Notes: generated by a model not told the origin, from the sequence alone. 64,000 nucleotides of DNA from Phymorhynchus buccinoides (GCA_017654935.2 CM065710.1:6578220-6642219), one strand, 5' to 3'. Shown: positions 22,005-33,026, counted from the stretch's first letter. Numbers and translations: made by a program.

Positions 22005-23035
22005 AAAAAAGCATTAAGGTATTAATATCGCCAACACCTTGCTGAAGCCATATAATATTGAAACCTGTTTCACACAGAATTTTACGTATTTGAGAAACCC
22101 AACAAGTCTTACCAGAGCGATCCATATCGAGCCATTCATCAATCGTGTTAACTAGAGCTGTGTGGCATGAGTGTTTCTGTCTAAACCCTGATTGTGTTAG
22201 ATGTAAAATATCATACTGTTACAAGTGCTGTAGTAGATGCTTTGGGATGTGTTTTTGTAGGGGTTTTGACAAGATAGATAGTATGGATATTGGCCTATAG
22301 TTGGAAGGGTCCTTCTCATCACCGGATTTATAAAGTGGAATGATTTTGGCATTTTAAAGCTGGGTTGGAAAGTAACATTTATCTATGCATCAATTGTATA
22401 TGAAGGCTAGAGTGTCAGCAGTAACAAGGGCGGCAAGTTTAAGTATAATCCCATCAAGTCCGTCCGTGTCCTTTGATGCTGATTGTTTCAATTGCGTGAG
22501 AGCAGTATGTATTTCGGATAGCGTTATTAGTGGAAGAAATAGTGTATACTGTATGTTTTTGGATGAACAAACTTCGTTCAAAGGCTTTAGGGCATTTTCT
22601 TTCCAAGCATCATTGTGTATTAGGTTTTCCGCAGTTCATACAAAGTGCTGATTTAATAAGTTAGGAGAGGGGAGGTTTGACTTAGTTGATTTTTTAACGT
22701 AATCTTTGTTTGTTAAGGTATTAGTAGCTTTCCACACTTGTTTAGGGTTTTTGTCTAATAATATATCTCTAACATATTTCTGTTTAGCAGTACGTTTCAT
22801 TGTGTTAACAAGGTTGTGCTGCGCACTAGCCCTCAGATCTTTGGTTGCCTTGTAAAAAAAACCTCTAAGATACGAAGCTTGATCAATATCGTCTGTTATC
22901 CATGGTGGTTTAAGTTTATTCTGTACAGGTTGTATTCTAAATGGGTCACTTATTATAAACATCACGAAATATTTGTATCCAATAATCTAAGGCTTCCTCG
23001 GTTTGACTGTATCGATATATGTTGGATAAACCGGA
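22005..23035 (-). pseudogene. LINE reverse transcriptase remnant (right copy)
   Basis: Inverted counterpart of 1352-2395. The same in-frame stops and the same missing palm are present, showing that it was already dead when the arms diverged. Confidence 0.7.
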
Positions 23036-23039
23036 ATTA

Positions 23040-23166
<127 letters not shown>

Positions 23167-23899
23167 ACACAGACTTACTGTCAAGCCACCCTTGAAAGTG
23201 CTGTCCCCAAGAAAGTGGTGCATCATAGCGATAATGGCGCTGCCCTGAAGTTGACAGAAAACGCTTTGATATGACATGACATTATTATGCGATGATCGCT
23301 TAATTCATCATTATTGTTTACCATTATCTATTTATTATCAATTATTGATCATTCATTTAATTGTCTTATCAGCCATCCAAACAGCCAATCTATCACCTGA
23401 TCACAAACTGACCAATCAACAAATGAATCAACCAGTCAGATAATCAGATATTTAGTCATTTGTTCAACCAGCCAATAAAAAACATCGCTTCAAATTTTGT
23501 GTAGGTGTGAATCATGGTACACAGATGGTCACAAATAAAAGTTGTGACCATGCTGACCTGTCAAAGTTTTGCTTAGAGGCAGTATCTTCCATATAAATGG
23601 ACTTACAGACTTCAAACTTGGTATGTATGTGCATTGACTTTTGGTATTTCTGAATATGGGGTACCAAGCAAGATCAAGGTCAAGGACAAGCACATGGGTA
23701 GGCCTTGAAAATGGTTAAGGTCTATAAATTCGTGATTTAGCCATATATTTCACACTTTTGCTTGATAGAATCGCTTTAAATTTTGTGTAGTGATGTTTCA
23801 CCTTGAGTAGAAGACACCTGGACATAAATTAAATGTTCTTCTTTTAGCTATGCATTTCATGTCTGGGCTGTTTCTCATGAACTGCTTGACAGAAAAGCT
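23167..23899. other. Non-coding stretch
   Basis: Mirror of 490-1190. Nothing recognised. Confidence 0.45.
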
Positions 23900-25605
23900 T
23901 CACATTTTCTGTGGTGGTGTAACACGGTGCAGGGATGGTTTCAGAGAAAAACAGGTAAGAAGGTAAGAAATATTTTTAGCCATCTTAGGAAAATCTTGTT
24001 TTGAATCAAGAAAAATGTCACTAGTCACTGAATTAGACACTGAGAGACTTCTAGTCACATACTTGGCTGTAGCCAGCTTACGTTGATCATCAAGTGATAA
24101 CAAATTAGCTTATCTGTACGTTTTGAATGTATCTGTGTGCGCTGGTACACCAAGTGCTAACTTAACGGCCTTACTGTCTATGCTTTGTATGGGGAGCCGA
24201 AACATAAACTTCTTGTCCGTACGTTAATTTTGATCGAACCAGACTAGTAGCAAGATGTAAGAGTGTTTGAGTATCTTGACCCCACGATTGAGCACTAACT
24301 ATTTTCAAAAAGTTTAATCTTTGTCGAACTTTACTTATAAGATGTTCAATATAACAACGCCAGTTTAATTTGGGAGTGAAACAGACTCCTAAAATGTAAA
24401 AGTTTTAGAATATTGAAGAGGTTTGCCTTCTAAAGCAAGTTGAGCAGATATTTTTGATTTTCACCATTACTAAAAACAATTAATTGTGTTTTTCCCCTGA
24501 AAGTTCTAGCCCATTTTCCTTCATATATTTGTTTAACTTAAATTCAACTTGATAAAGTTTTTGAACATGTGTTATGATTCTCTTATTTGTTTGTTTTCTA
24601 ATATTCGTATTCATCCATACTGCAATATCATCAGCATATTGCACTAAATGGATATTGTTAGATGGAACTTTTGGAAGATCGTGTATAAGAATAGTGAAAA
24701 GAATTGGAGCAATAATAGACCCTTGAGGAATTCCAATATCAATGTTCTTAAATGACGAATAACATGTACCAATTCTAGTACGTTTCATTTCAATAAAGTT
24801 TTCCTTATTTCTGTCCTTTAGCCATGTTTTATAAGTCTTCTTTTTATTTGTTACTGCCTCTGCACATTCTTCATTCCACCAGCCATTTCCTCTGTATTTC
24901 TTATCATTATAGTATTTGCGCTTTGGCATTGATTTTTCAGCGGCAAACAATACAACTTTTCTGAAATTTTCATAAACATCAGTGTCTTCATGTATAATCG
25001 CATTATGATCCATTGATAAAAGAGTTGACTCATAGAGACCCCAATCTGCACTATTGTAAAAAAAATAATTAGGGATTATATCTTCAACTTCTTCTTCATC
25101 ATTAATTATTTGTTTATTTAATTTTACAACAATAGGAAAGTGATCACTCCCTAACGTGTCTTCTTCTGTTCTCCAACTAGTATTGACAGCCAAATCAGAA
25201 GATATTAATGTCAAATCGATGGAGGTTGGTCTGTGAGTTGATACATCAGGCACTCTTGTTATGCTGCCATCATTCAATATAACTAATTTAGAATCAACAA
25301 TGTTTTCAACTAAGCGATTGCAGGTCATAACTGAGCAATCTGGTTCCCAAAACGGAGAATGCGCATTAAAATCTCCAAAAACTATCCATTTTTGATCTGC
25401 AGGAAGATGTTTTATCCAGTCTGAGTTGTCTGCATTCGGCCCATTTGGATAGTAAACAGAAGGTATATTTATGCTAAAACATTTGTTCACTTTTAACGAT
25501 ATTGCAGTGGCAAAAACGTTTTCAATGAATATCTTTGTAGAATTAAACGATAGTTTTAGAGGTCTATAATTCAGATCTGATCTGACGTAAATTTGAGCAT
25601 TCTAG
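23900..25605 (-). pseudogene. Internally deleted I-like LINE (endonuclease fused to RT palm)
   Basis: The open frame 24480-25490 (336 residues) reads an endonuclease (WIVFGDFNAHSPFW, ILNDGSITR, LGSDHFPIV, WWNEECAEAV) and then jumps to RT motif B (GIPQGSIIAPILF) and motif C (YADDIAVW). The RT fingers and motif A, roughly 200 residues, are gone but the frame is kept. Endonuclease-like sequence extends to about 25605. Below 24480 the thumb (LVRSKLTYGQEV near 24240) and a tail at 23900-24103 follow in broken frames. It is related to, but distinct from, the LINE at 4075-7790. Confidence 0.8.
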
Positions 25606-25789
25606 GTCCCCCCGTTTAACTTTTTCGCAACACCCGAGTATACCGTTGCCGACACGTTGCGAGAATGATAGCAACAGCCAAGTCTTCCCTGAGGACGCGT
25701 TTTTCTAAAAGTAACTGTGGCCGAGTTTTTGGCAGAATTCTAAACCAATGGTGTTATAGTAAAGAATTGACCCCTCCTGCGTAGTCTGA

Positions 25790-26053
25790 CCAAAGATATT
25801 CTAAAGGGGAAGATAAGCATCCGGTCTCTTTTCCCTATATGAGTAGTGAGGACAGAAACACTGGTTATGTCCCTTTTAAACAGGACACATTTTACACGTC
25901 GATAGGCCAGTTGAATTCTCCGTTCAAATTCCAGTCTGAGTTTTTGGATAGCCTCCACTGTGAAAAGTGTACTGTCCCCACTAACGATAACTCTATCAGC
26001 CCGGTTCGCCGAGCTCTTAAGTAATCCATCTTACCCTTTTAGAATATCTTTGG
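25790..26053. mobile_element. 264-bp MITE with CCAAAGATATTCTAAA termini (unit A)
   Basis: The ends ccaaagatattctaaagggg and ccttttagaatatctttgg are inverted repeats of about 25 bp. The interior is not palindromic and holds a 61-codon open frame with no known domain. The superfamily is unclear because no clean target duplication is visible. Confidence 0.65.
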
Positions 26054-26515
26054 TGTGACACATTAACCAAGTCACTAACAGTAAACTTTATTGATTAAAT
26101 TGTGCACAAAAGCAACTGACCCTACCTACTTTTTCAGTCACGAGGTTTGCCTGTACCTAAGTCCTGGAATTTCTATGACGGACAGCGACGTAGCTGTTTT
26201 CAGCTCGTTCAGTTTAACACAAAGAAAGGAATTGGTTTTCGAAATGTAAATCATTAAAAGGATAAGAGATGAATCTACACCCCCATACAAAAAAGAAAGT
26301 ACTGCGATCTCCACATAATGTAAGAGAATGTAAAGGCCAAAATCGAGTGTCCTGGGGGAATTTTCACGCGTTCGTTGCTGTATGCTGACGGCACGCGGCG
26401 CAGCAAGAGGGGTTGTGTTGGAAGTGTTAAGCGCTGTCGTGGTAACATGCAAAGTCAGTCAGCCACACAGTCAACCAGCCAGGAACTAACAGACAGACAG
26501 CGGTGAAAACAATAA
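26054..26515. other. Non-coding stretch (unit A)
   Basis: Open frames of about 100 codons on the minus strand have no recognisable domain. The unit B equivalent (41971-42440) has indels that break them, which argues against coding. Confidence 0.4.
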
Positions 26516-26885
26516 GCAGCTCTCGCTTCACGCCTGCCAATTTCAATGTGTGAGTGACCCGGATTCGAGTCCCGGCCTTGCCCTTTCTCCCGAGTTCGAG
26601 GGGAAAATCGAAATATCATCGAGTCCTTCGTCAGATGGGGACTTAAATCTAGTCTGACCCGTGGGCTTTACGCGCATAAAAATCCAAGGGCAGTTAAAAG
26701 AGCTTGGAGAAATCTCGCTGCCTGGTATGACCAAATTGAGCTAGGTTTCCAAAGTCCACCCCCTCCTCAACCCCTCTCAAAATGGGTGGTGCTGCACTTG
26801 CGGGGACACGCTCTCCAGGTGGAAGCAGACCAAATTTCACAGAGATAAGTCTCTGTGGTTAGAATACACCAAATAACAAGTAAAA
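26516..26885 (+). mobile_element. tRNA-derived SINE (unit A)
   Basis: A B-box-like ggattcgagtcc lies at 26561-26572 within a tRNA-like head. It is followed by a body and a conserved end with 'cacgctctccaggtgg' and 'atttcacagagataagtctc', then an A-rich tail. The conserved end recurs at 31675-31760 and 39230-39312 and resembles tails I know from mollusc SINEs. It is probably transcribed by RNA polymerase III. The A box is not clear. Confidence 0.6.
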
Positions 26886-27034
26886 ATAAATGACCTTCTT
26901 GTAGCTCAAGTCGTCAGGGCCCACAGGAATCTCATCCTGATGGAGGACAGGCACGTAAATGGGTTGTGACGACACCAAACCGTCTTTATCCATTATTCTA
27001 TGGAAGTGAGACGCCAGGAATTGATCAAACTGTT

Positions 27035-27036
<2 letters not shown>

Positions 27037-27085
<49 letters not shown>
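27037..27085. repeat. (CA)n microsatellite (unit A)
   Basis: About 24 CA units; in unit B (42982-43031) it is interrupted. Confidence 0.95.
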
Positions 27086-27086
<1 letters not shown>

Positions 27087-27159
27087 GGCAAAGATCAAAT
27101 TGCCGAACAAAAATAATCAGTTATACCACAATTGTCTGCTCGCTGTTGAACATAGAGGA

Positions 27160-27492
27160 ATGTTTTCCAAACAAGCTGCATAAACGACCATGCTCATAAC
27201 AGGCTCCACTGAACTCCATCGAAGTGACTGGGCAGTTGTCTGCTCAGTGTTTTCCAAAAAAGCTGCATAAACGACCATTGATGCTCATAACAGGCTTGAC
27301 TGGGCAGTAGAGCAGTGTTTTCCAAAAAAGCTGCATAAACGACCATTGATGCTCATAACAGGCTCCACTGAACTCCATCGAAGTGACTCGGCAGTAGAGC
27401 AGTGTTTTCCAAAAAAGCTGCATAAACGACCATTGATGCTCATAACAGGCTCCACTGAACTCCATCGAAGTGACTGGGCAGTAGAGCCTCTG
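27160..27492. repeat. 87-bp minisatellite (unit A)
   Basis: About four units beginning tgttttccaaaaaagctgca, with a 'gctcataacaggctccactg' core. A complete unit is 87 bp (29 codons), so a repetitive open frame appears on both strands. One unit has a shortened end. This is a tandem array, not evidence of a protein. Confidence 0.85.
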
Positions 27493-27771
27493 GTGGTTGC
27501 CTGTGGACGACCTAACACTCATGTCTGCCCATGGACCTCCAGTTTCGGGGTCCGCGACTGGACAATCCAGGGTAAGGTTTCGGGCAGGGACTCGGAATGA
27601 GCTGCATGAGAGTAACGCCACTGGGTGGTGATTCAGGCAATAGGACCACCACCACCAACAGCAACAACAAATCATCGGCGAGGATGAACAACTAAAAGTC
27701 GACATGGAAACGGGACAATGAACATGATGAAGGAAATGACTGGGGAAGAGGAGGAGAGGAGAAGAGAATAA

Positions 27772-28225
27772 AGGGCTTCGCACACTAGCATCAGGCGTCA
27801 ATTGTTTCTCAGAGCAACGCCTTGACGCGTTGACGCCTGCATCACAGCACACATTGTAGCGAGGCAGTGGTGTTCTCACACACGACTCTTGTCGCTTCGC
27901 CTCTTGTCGCTCGAACTTCCTTATTTGGAAAGCAAGGAAAGATTACTCTAGCGTCAAACCTCCTCTTAGAAACGACAGTATTTTTTTTCTTCAATCTGAG
28001 TTATGGTCCTTCCGTCCGTTGTGATTGGCTAGTTTCACGATCTCTGCGATCTTGAGCATCAAAATTAGAGCCGCATCTATTCTCGAGCAACACAAAATCG
28101 CGCAGCTACGCATCAAAAATCCTGCTGCGCCGCGAATCTCTCACACGCAAGCGGCGCATCAAACTGCGCCTTGCAGCAAAAAATCGCCGCGATCTCGAGA
28201 TCTTGACGCTAGTGTGCGAAGCCCT
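27772..28225. mobile_element. PIF/Harbinger-like MITE with TAA target duplication (unit A)
   Basis: The terminal inverted repeats AGGGCTTCGCACACTAGC / GCTAGTGTGCGAAGCCCT are flanked by TAA on both sides (27769-27771, 28226-28228). A 3-bp TWA duplication is typical of PIF/Harbinger. The interior is rich in CG words and has no transposase. Confidence 0.8.
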
Positions 28226-28228
28226 TAA

Positions 28229-28737
28229 AGCATGTGAGAGAGAACAAAATAAAGGAGAAAGAAGAATGGAGCAAGAAGAAAAAAAGGACATTAGAGTCAT
28301 TCTCTGCTACTGGTGACAAAAAGGTGCGTTCTTTGCTACTGGTGACAAAAGGGGGTTTGGGCACCCAAAAGGGAAAACATAAGCAACAAAACTAAAATTA
28401 TGTGTGGGGTAACTCTTCCATTTCTGGACACGATGTTAATAATTGCGAAGCAACCCTGTAAACATTCCGGCATCGTTCTTACATTGGCAACGTGATGGCA
28501 AATGATGGCAAGTGCTGGCCAGCATCATCCTTCAATCAGACCTATTCTGGCATGCCAGCATCGATCCTATATGTACTTTGCCATTGCTGGGCCCAACACT
28601 GGCAAATGCAGTGTGTGCCAGTACTGGATTTGCCAGCATTGGGTCGATTCTGGTTATATGCTGGCATAACTCATTGTCCTCTGATACGATGTAGGCCGAG
28701 AGGAGGACTATGTGTGTCCCTGTCTATATAATTCATA
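28229..28737. other. Non-coding stretch with TGCCAG/CTGGCA words (unit A)
   Basis: 28492-28690 repeats tgccag and ctggca words and has short perfect palindromes (tgctggccagca, ctggcatgccag). No gene is recognised. Confidence 0.5.
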
Positions 28738-28954
28738 ATGTCAGGTCAGGTCAGGTCAGGCCAGGTACTTAGTTAGGACATTAGACCTCGCGGCCTCTTC
28801 ACTATTTTGTCCCTTCTCGATCTATGCGTCCCCAATTTTGACTATGCATCCCCGTCTCTATACATGTGTCCGGGGGGTGGGGGGTTGGTTGGGGGGGGGG
28901 GGGATGGAGGGGGAGGGGAAGGGGAGGGGAAGGGGGGGGGGTGAAGGGAGGGGG
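28738..28954. repeat. (AGGTC)n and long G-runs (unit A)
   Basis: A short AGGTC array at 28741-28764 is followed by ordinary sequence and then an almost uninterrupted G-rich tract at 28872-28954 with many runs of four or more G, capable in principle of G-quadruplex formation. Confidence 0.85.
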
Positions 28955-29514
28955 TTAATCTCTGTATCTCTGTTTTAAGAAAGTGAGAACCTTACAGATC
29001 AAATAACGATCGGCATGATTTGACAATGTTGATGAAAAAAGAAAAGTTTAGCTAGCTAGGCGCTCAACTAGCGGAAGCAACAACACGATAATTTAAATAT
29101 AATAAGAACATACATTTTATATTTTTTTTGGTAGCTAAGTAATGACGCAAGCACACGAGGAAAATATAACTTACTTCCATCCAATCAAATCGATGCACCT
29201 AGACATTTTAGTCAGACATGTTGTAAACGGCGGGTGTTAGACGTTGAAGGAGGTGAGACAGGCTTATTTTTGTCTCTTACTTATCATGATCCGGTCTAGT
29301 AGTGGTCCGAAGTTAGTCAGTACTAGTTTTTAACCTTTATCTTGATAAAAAAATTGTTGATTTGATGTGTCAGATGTACTGTTAGATCTAGACTTGATTT
29401 TCTAAGCTTGGGCCATTGGGGTTCCCGGTTGTGTGCAACTGTAAGCTTAGTAGCAGACCGGTCAAGGTTCTGGTAGCTAAGTGAGCGTGATATGATATAA
29501 ATGATATATTTCGT

Positions 29515-29673
29515 CAGGGCTCCAATTCTACAGGACCCTCTAAAAGAATGTGCAGGGGGTCCCAGGGATGCACTAGACAACATTTGCAATGCCACTGCGG
29601 CACAGGGACCCTCTATCCCGCAAGTGAAGGAGTCCCTGGGACCCCTTGTTTTGTGGGACTATTGGGAGCCCTG
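29515..29673. mobile_element. 159-bp CAGGGCTCC-ended MITE (unit A)
   Basis: CAGGGCTCC and GGAGCCCTG form the ends. TTCGT flanks both sides (29510-29514, 29674-29678). The CAGGG terminus is hAT-like, but hAT normally duplicates 8 bp, so the assignment is tentative. Confidence 0.55.
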
Positions 29674-29958
29674 TTCGTGTTATAACTTCTTTATTTTCCC
29701 AACCACCATCATCAAGTTGATGGTTCTGTTGGTATAGAACGTGGGGACTTCGGTCAGGCAGATGTCTAGATGTTAATATACGGTCTATGCTAAGAACATA
29801 TCGATCAATAATTAATTCAAAGCAAAGGCACAGTTTGTGACAGAACCAAACCGGTTCAATGCAGTTTGCTGCGGACTCGCCTAGTGCATAATTAATTGTT
29901 ACAACTACAAATGTGAAATAGATCTACACTTTGTTTCTCTTAGTAACTCTACCACTAG

Positions 29959-30156
29959 AGGACACTCCTTAAAACTAACAAAATCATTATAGTTCATGCT
30001 AATATTTATGCAAATGTTTTCACTAACAGGGTTATTAACAATTGGAATTCACTACCAAATGATACTGCAACCGCAGGAACACTCAATAGTTTTAAAAACA
30101 AATTAGATAATTTTTGGGAAGATTATTGCTTCCATACTAACATAAGTATTCAGTAA
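29959..30156 (+). pseudogene. CR1-like LINE C-terminal remnant (unit A)
   Basis: The frame reads RGHSLKLTKS, then after a break FTNRVINNWNSLPNDTA and LNSFKNKLDNFW to a stop at 30156. This matches the usual end of CR1/L2-type LINE proteins. Unit B has one extra A, shifting this frame. Confidence 0.7.
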
Positions 30157-30680
30157 TAATTAGTATGCAGATCAGTTTGCTTGTTTCATTGTATGTTGAC
30201 TTTTTGTTGTACTCTTAATAATAATAATTTTTTTTAATAATAACAAAGCAAAACAAAAAGTTTTAAATTGCATTTCCTTATAAACTAAAAGGAAATAGAA
30301 GGCTAAATGCTATTTAAAAGCCTATATGCCATATATGATATGATATGATATGGTCTAGTCTACATTCACGGTGATGCCATGGACGGTAAACTAAACGATT
30401 CCATCAAAGTCAAAAACACTTTATCTTTATCTTGTTAAAGAGAAATTACCTTGTGGTCTCACACAACTGTCACACAAGTACAGTAACAAAACAAAAACAC
30501 ACGCATTTTCATGCATGGAGATTTAAAACAAAAAAGTAAAGAAAGGAGTGAACAGCAAAACATGCTTCACATTCACGTTAGGGGCTGAAAGAAAGAAAAG
30601 CTGACTGAAACTGGGTAGCGAGATTAATTTATAGATCTGTGTTTTTCAAAGTGTGTCCCTTTATTGTAAAGAGAGAACCG

Positions 30681-31032
30681 GATGATTTACAGAGTCCAGA
30701 GTACAGATGCATGACTGATCTGGTGATGATTTACAGAGTCCAGAGTACAGATGCATGACTGATCTGGTGATGATTTACAGAGTCCAGAGTACAGATGCAT
30801 GACTGATCTGGTGATGATTTACAGAGTCCAGAGCACAGATGCATGACTGATCTGGTGATGATTTACAGAGTCAGAAGAGCACAGATGCATGACTGATCTG
30901 GTGATGATTTACAGAGTCAAGAGCACAGATGCATGACTGATCTGGTGATGATTTACAGAGTCAAGAGCACAGGTGCATGACTGATCTGGTGATGATTTAC
31001 AGTCAAGAGCACAGGTGCATGACTGTTCTGGT
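30681..31032. repeat. 44-bp minisatellite (unit A)
   Basis: Eight or so head-to-tail units of gatgatttacagagtccaga plus gatgcatgactgatctggt, with small substitutions along the array. Unit B (46551-46942) has a different number and includes scrambled units. Confidence 0.9.
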
Positions 31033-31674
31033 GCATCACGGCTGTCAAAGCAGGCTTCACAAGAACGGCTGTCCAAATGAGATGTTGTATTCCTCTGCCC
31101 AGATGCATGTGGGACTAGTGTATTTCGAACTTGTCTTGGAATTACTTTTTTAAATTTTGCATTGACACACATACACACACCATTACACTCAGATATCAAT
31201 TTACAGCACCCAGATGATAGCCACATTCTAATTAGTGCTTGGTGCCAGTGCAGAGATCTATACTCTCTCTCTCTCTCTCCCCCCTTTCTCTCCCTCACTC
31301 ATACATTTTTGCTTTGTATTTCTGTTTGAATTAATATTGTTGCAGAGCTTCAGATTGTCAGTGCGCCCACGCCATTGACTCATTCTTGTTAATAATGGCG
31401 CATGTAAACACATTTTCATGATTGATAATTCATGACACAATGAAAGAAAAGTTTTAAACTTCAAAAGCTGTCCGTTTTGGCCTTTTCCAATTATATCTTC
31501 ATAGCCACTAGTAGTTTTGCTAAATAAACTACCGGTAAGTGTTTTTATTTTTTATCAGACACATGTGTGCACCCACAAAAATAATTGTGCCACATAAGTG
31601 ACCCATCATTTTAAAAATGGACCCCTCATTTCGTGCAGCCATGGGTCATAAAATCGCATGCAAATTTAAAATAA

Positions 31675-31787
31675 AAAAATTGGGTGGCGCGCCTCTGGCT
31701 GCGACGCGCTCTCCAGGTGGGAGCAACCCGAATTTCACAGAGACGCCTCTGTGACTATAAAGTACCTAATACCTAATACCTAATATG
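31675..31787 (+). repeat. SINE end fragment (unit A)
   Basis: It carries 'cgcgctctccaggtgggagc' and 'atttcacagagacgcctctg', then a (CTAATAC)n-type tail. It matches the 3' half of the SINE at 26516-26885. Confidence 0.65.
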
Positions 31788-32004
31788 ACCCATGTAGTCT
31801 GAAAACAATGTGAAGCTCTGTGGATGTTTTCAGATTAGATTAACTAAGCATTAGCACCCTGTTTTTTTAAATTATGATATTGATGCGTTCAGATTCAGTA
31901 ACCCATTAACAAGTCCAATTGTATCAAATCTAAGGCCTTTGTCATGTTTCAGTGCCTAATGTTTCATACTTTTCCCATATTGATACTCTTTGTTCCATGT
32001 TATT

Positions 32005-32340
32005 CTTCTGCGTTCCCAGGCCATATGGCCGTAATGGGTGATGTACGTATATGTCCATGTCCGGTTTTCAGTTTTCACTGGTCTCCTCGCTGCGTACAGC
32101 CAACACGTTCCGATTTCAGACGAGCTCAAAAGAAAAAAAAATATTTGTAAGATTTTGTTTACAAAAAGTCAGGAAAAAGGGCTAATATGTCAGAAAGATA
32201 GTAGATGATAGAAAGCAAAGGGAAAAGGCAGAGTCAAAGAGAGTGGCAGATTAGAGGAAGTTACAAGCACAGAACTTCCAGAAGGTGGGGGAACTATTTG
32301 TACAAAAGACCCCCGATATCCCCATGGAGGGTTGTTCCAT
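32005..32340 (+). mobile_element. Composite SINE, head type 1 (unit A, copy 1)
   Basis: The head (ccaggccatatggccgtaat ... gacgagctcaaa) is joined to a body (gaaagcaaagggaaaaggca ... cagaacttccagaaggtggg) ending at gatatccccatggagg. The same head and body occur at 34005-34335. The body alone joins a different head at 35505-35820 and 63410-63722. Confidence 0.7.
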
Positions 32341-32443
32341 GTAAATGTTAAGTTTCTTGAAGGCATGTGTGGGGTTTTTAGTCTTTTTACTATTTAATTC
32401 CTCTCACATTATGAAAATGCTCTGTGGTTTTTTTCTTTTCTAG

Positions 32444-32564
32444 TTTTCTCTTTGGAGTTGGAATACACAAGTGCAGTTGGCCCCAGAATCCAAGACTACT
32501 TGCTGAATCATCCCTTCCGGAGGCGAAAACCATGAAGTATTTGACTGACTCCCTGTCATTTCTG
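32444..32564 (+). other. Exon-like segment of unknown identity (unit A)
   Basis: A pyrimidine-rich tract ending TAG precedes it and GTAAGC follows it. One frame stays open across all 121 bp. I do not recognise the protein. It lies 224 bp upstream of the MCM2-like exon and could belong to the same relic. The unit B equivalent is about 48394-48514. Confidence 0.3.
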
Positions 32565-32787
32565 GTAAGCCAGAACTACTGAAGATATATACCTTTTCTT
32601 TAATAAAACCCATTACAAAATTGTACAGCTGTGAAGCTATACTGTCCAAAGTGGAATAATATTATACAGTTACTCATAATTTTAAATAGAATCTCAATAT
32701 GAATTTCTCATTATTTCTAATTTATAACCAGCACCACATCTCTTTCAATTTAACCTACCACCACCATCTCCTTTCTCTTCTCTGTAG

Positions 32788-33026
32788 TGTTTTTGTTCAG
32801 CAATGGGTTGATTTTTGTGCGTGGTATAAAAGGTGTGAACATCCTGGTGTGTGGGAACCCCTACATGACCAAGTCCATTTCCTGAAGTACCTGGAGAAGA
32901 TGGTGCCCCGGGTGGTGTTCCCCATGGGCCAGGCGGCATCAAGAGGAACCTTGTGTGTGGAAGATGGAGGCATGTGCTCTGCTGCTGGCTGACAAAGGGG
33001 TGTGTCTCATTGGTGAGCTTGACATG
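32788..33026 (+). pseudogene. MCM2-like helicase exon relic (unit A)
   Basis: Across three frames the sequence reads IKGVNILVCGNPYMTKS, then FLKYLEKMVPRVVFPMGQAAS, then ALLLADKGVCLIGELDM. This follows the AAA+ core of MCM helicases, best MCM2 (CGDPGTAKS, FLKYVEK, TGQGAS, LADRGVCLIDEFDKM). The Walker A glycine-threonine and the Walker B DEFD acids are altered, there are two frameshifts, and about 20 residues between TGQGAS and LADKG are reduced. AG and GT flank it, so it looks like a duplicated genomic exon rather than a processed copy. Confidence 0.75.

Noticed and set aside
26516..26600. tRNA gene
   Set aside because: A good B box is present but no clear A box or foldable cloverleaf; the sequence continues into a SINE body and tail.
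27244..27879. 211-codon minus-strand open frame with Cys/Trp repeats
   Set aside because: It is the 87-bp minisatellite read in frame plus part of a MITE; unit B breaks it with deletions.
30681..31032. CRISPR-like direct repeats
   Set aside because: Head-to-tail 44-bp units with no unique spacers, in a eukaryotic repeat landscape.
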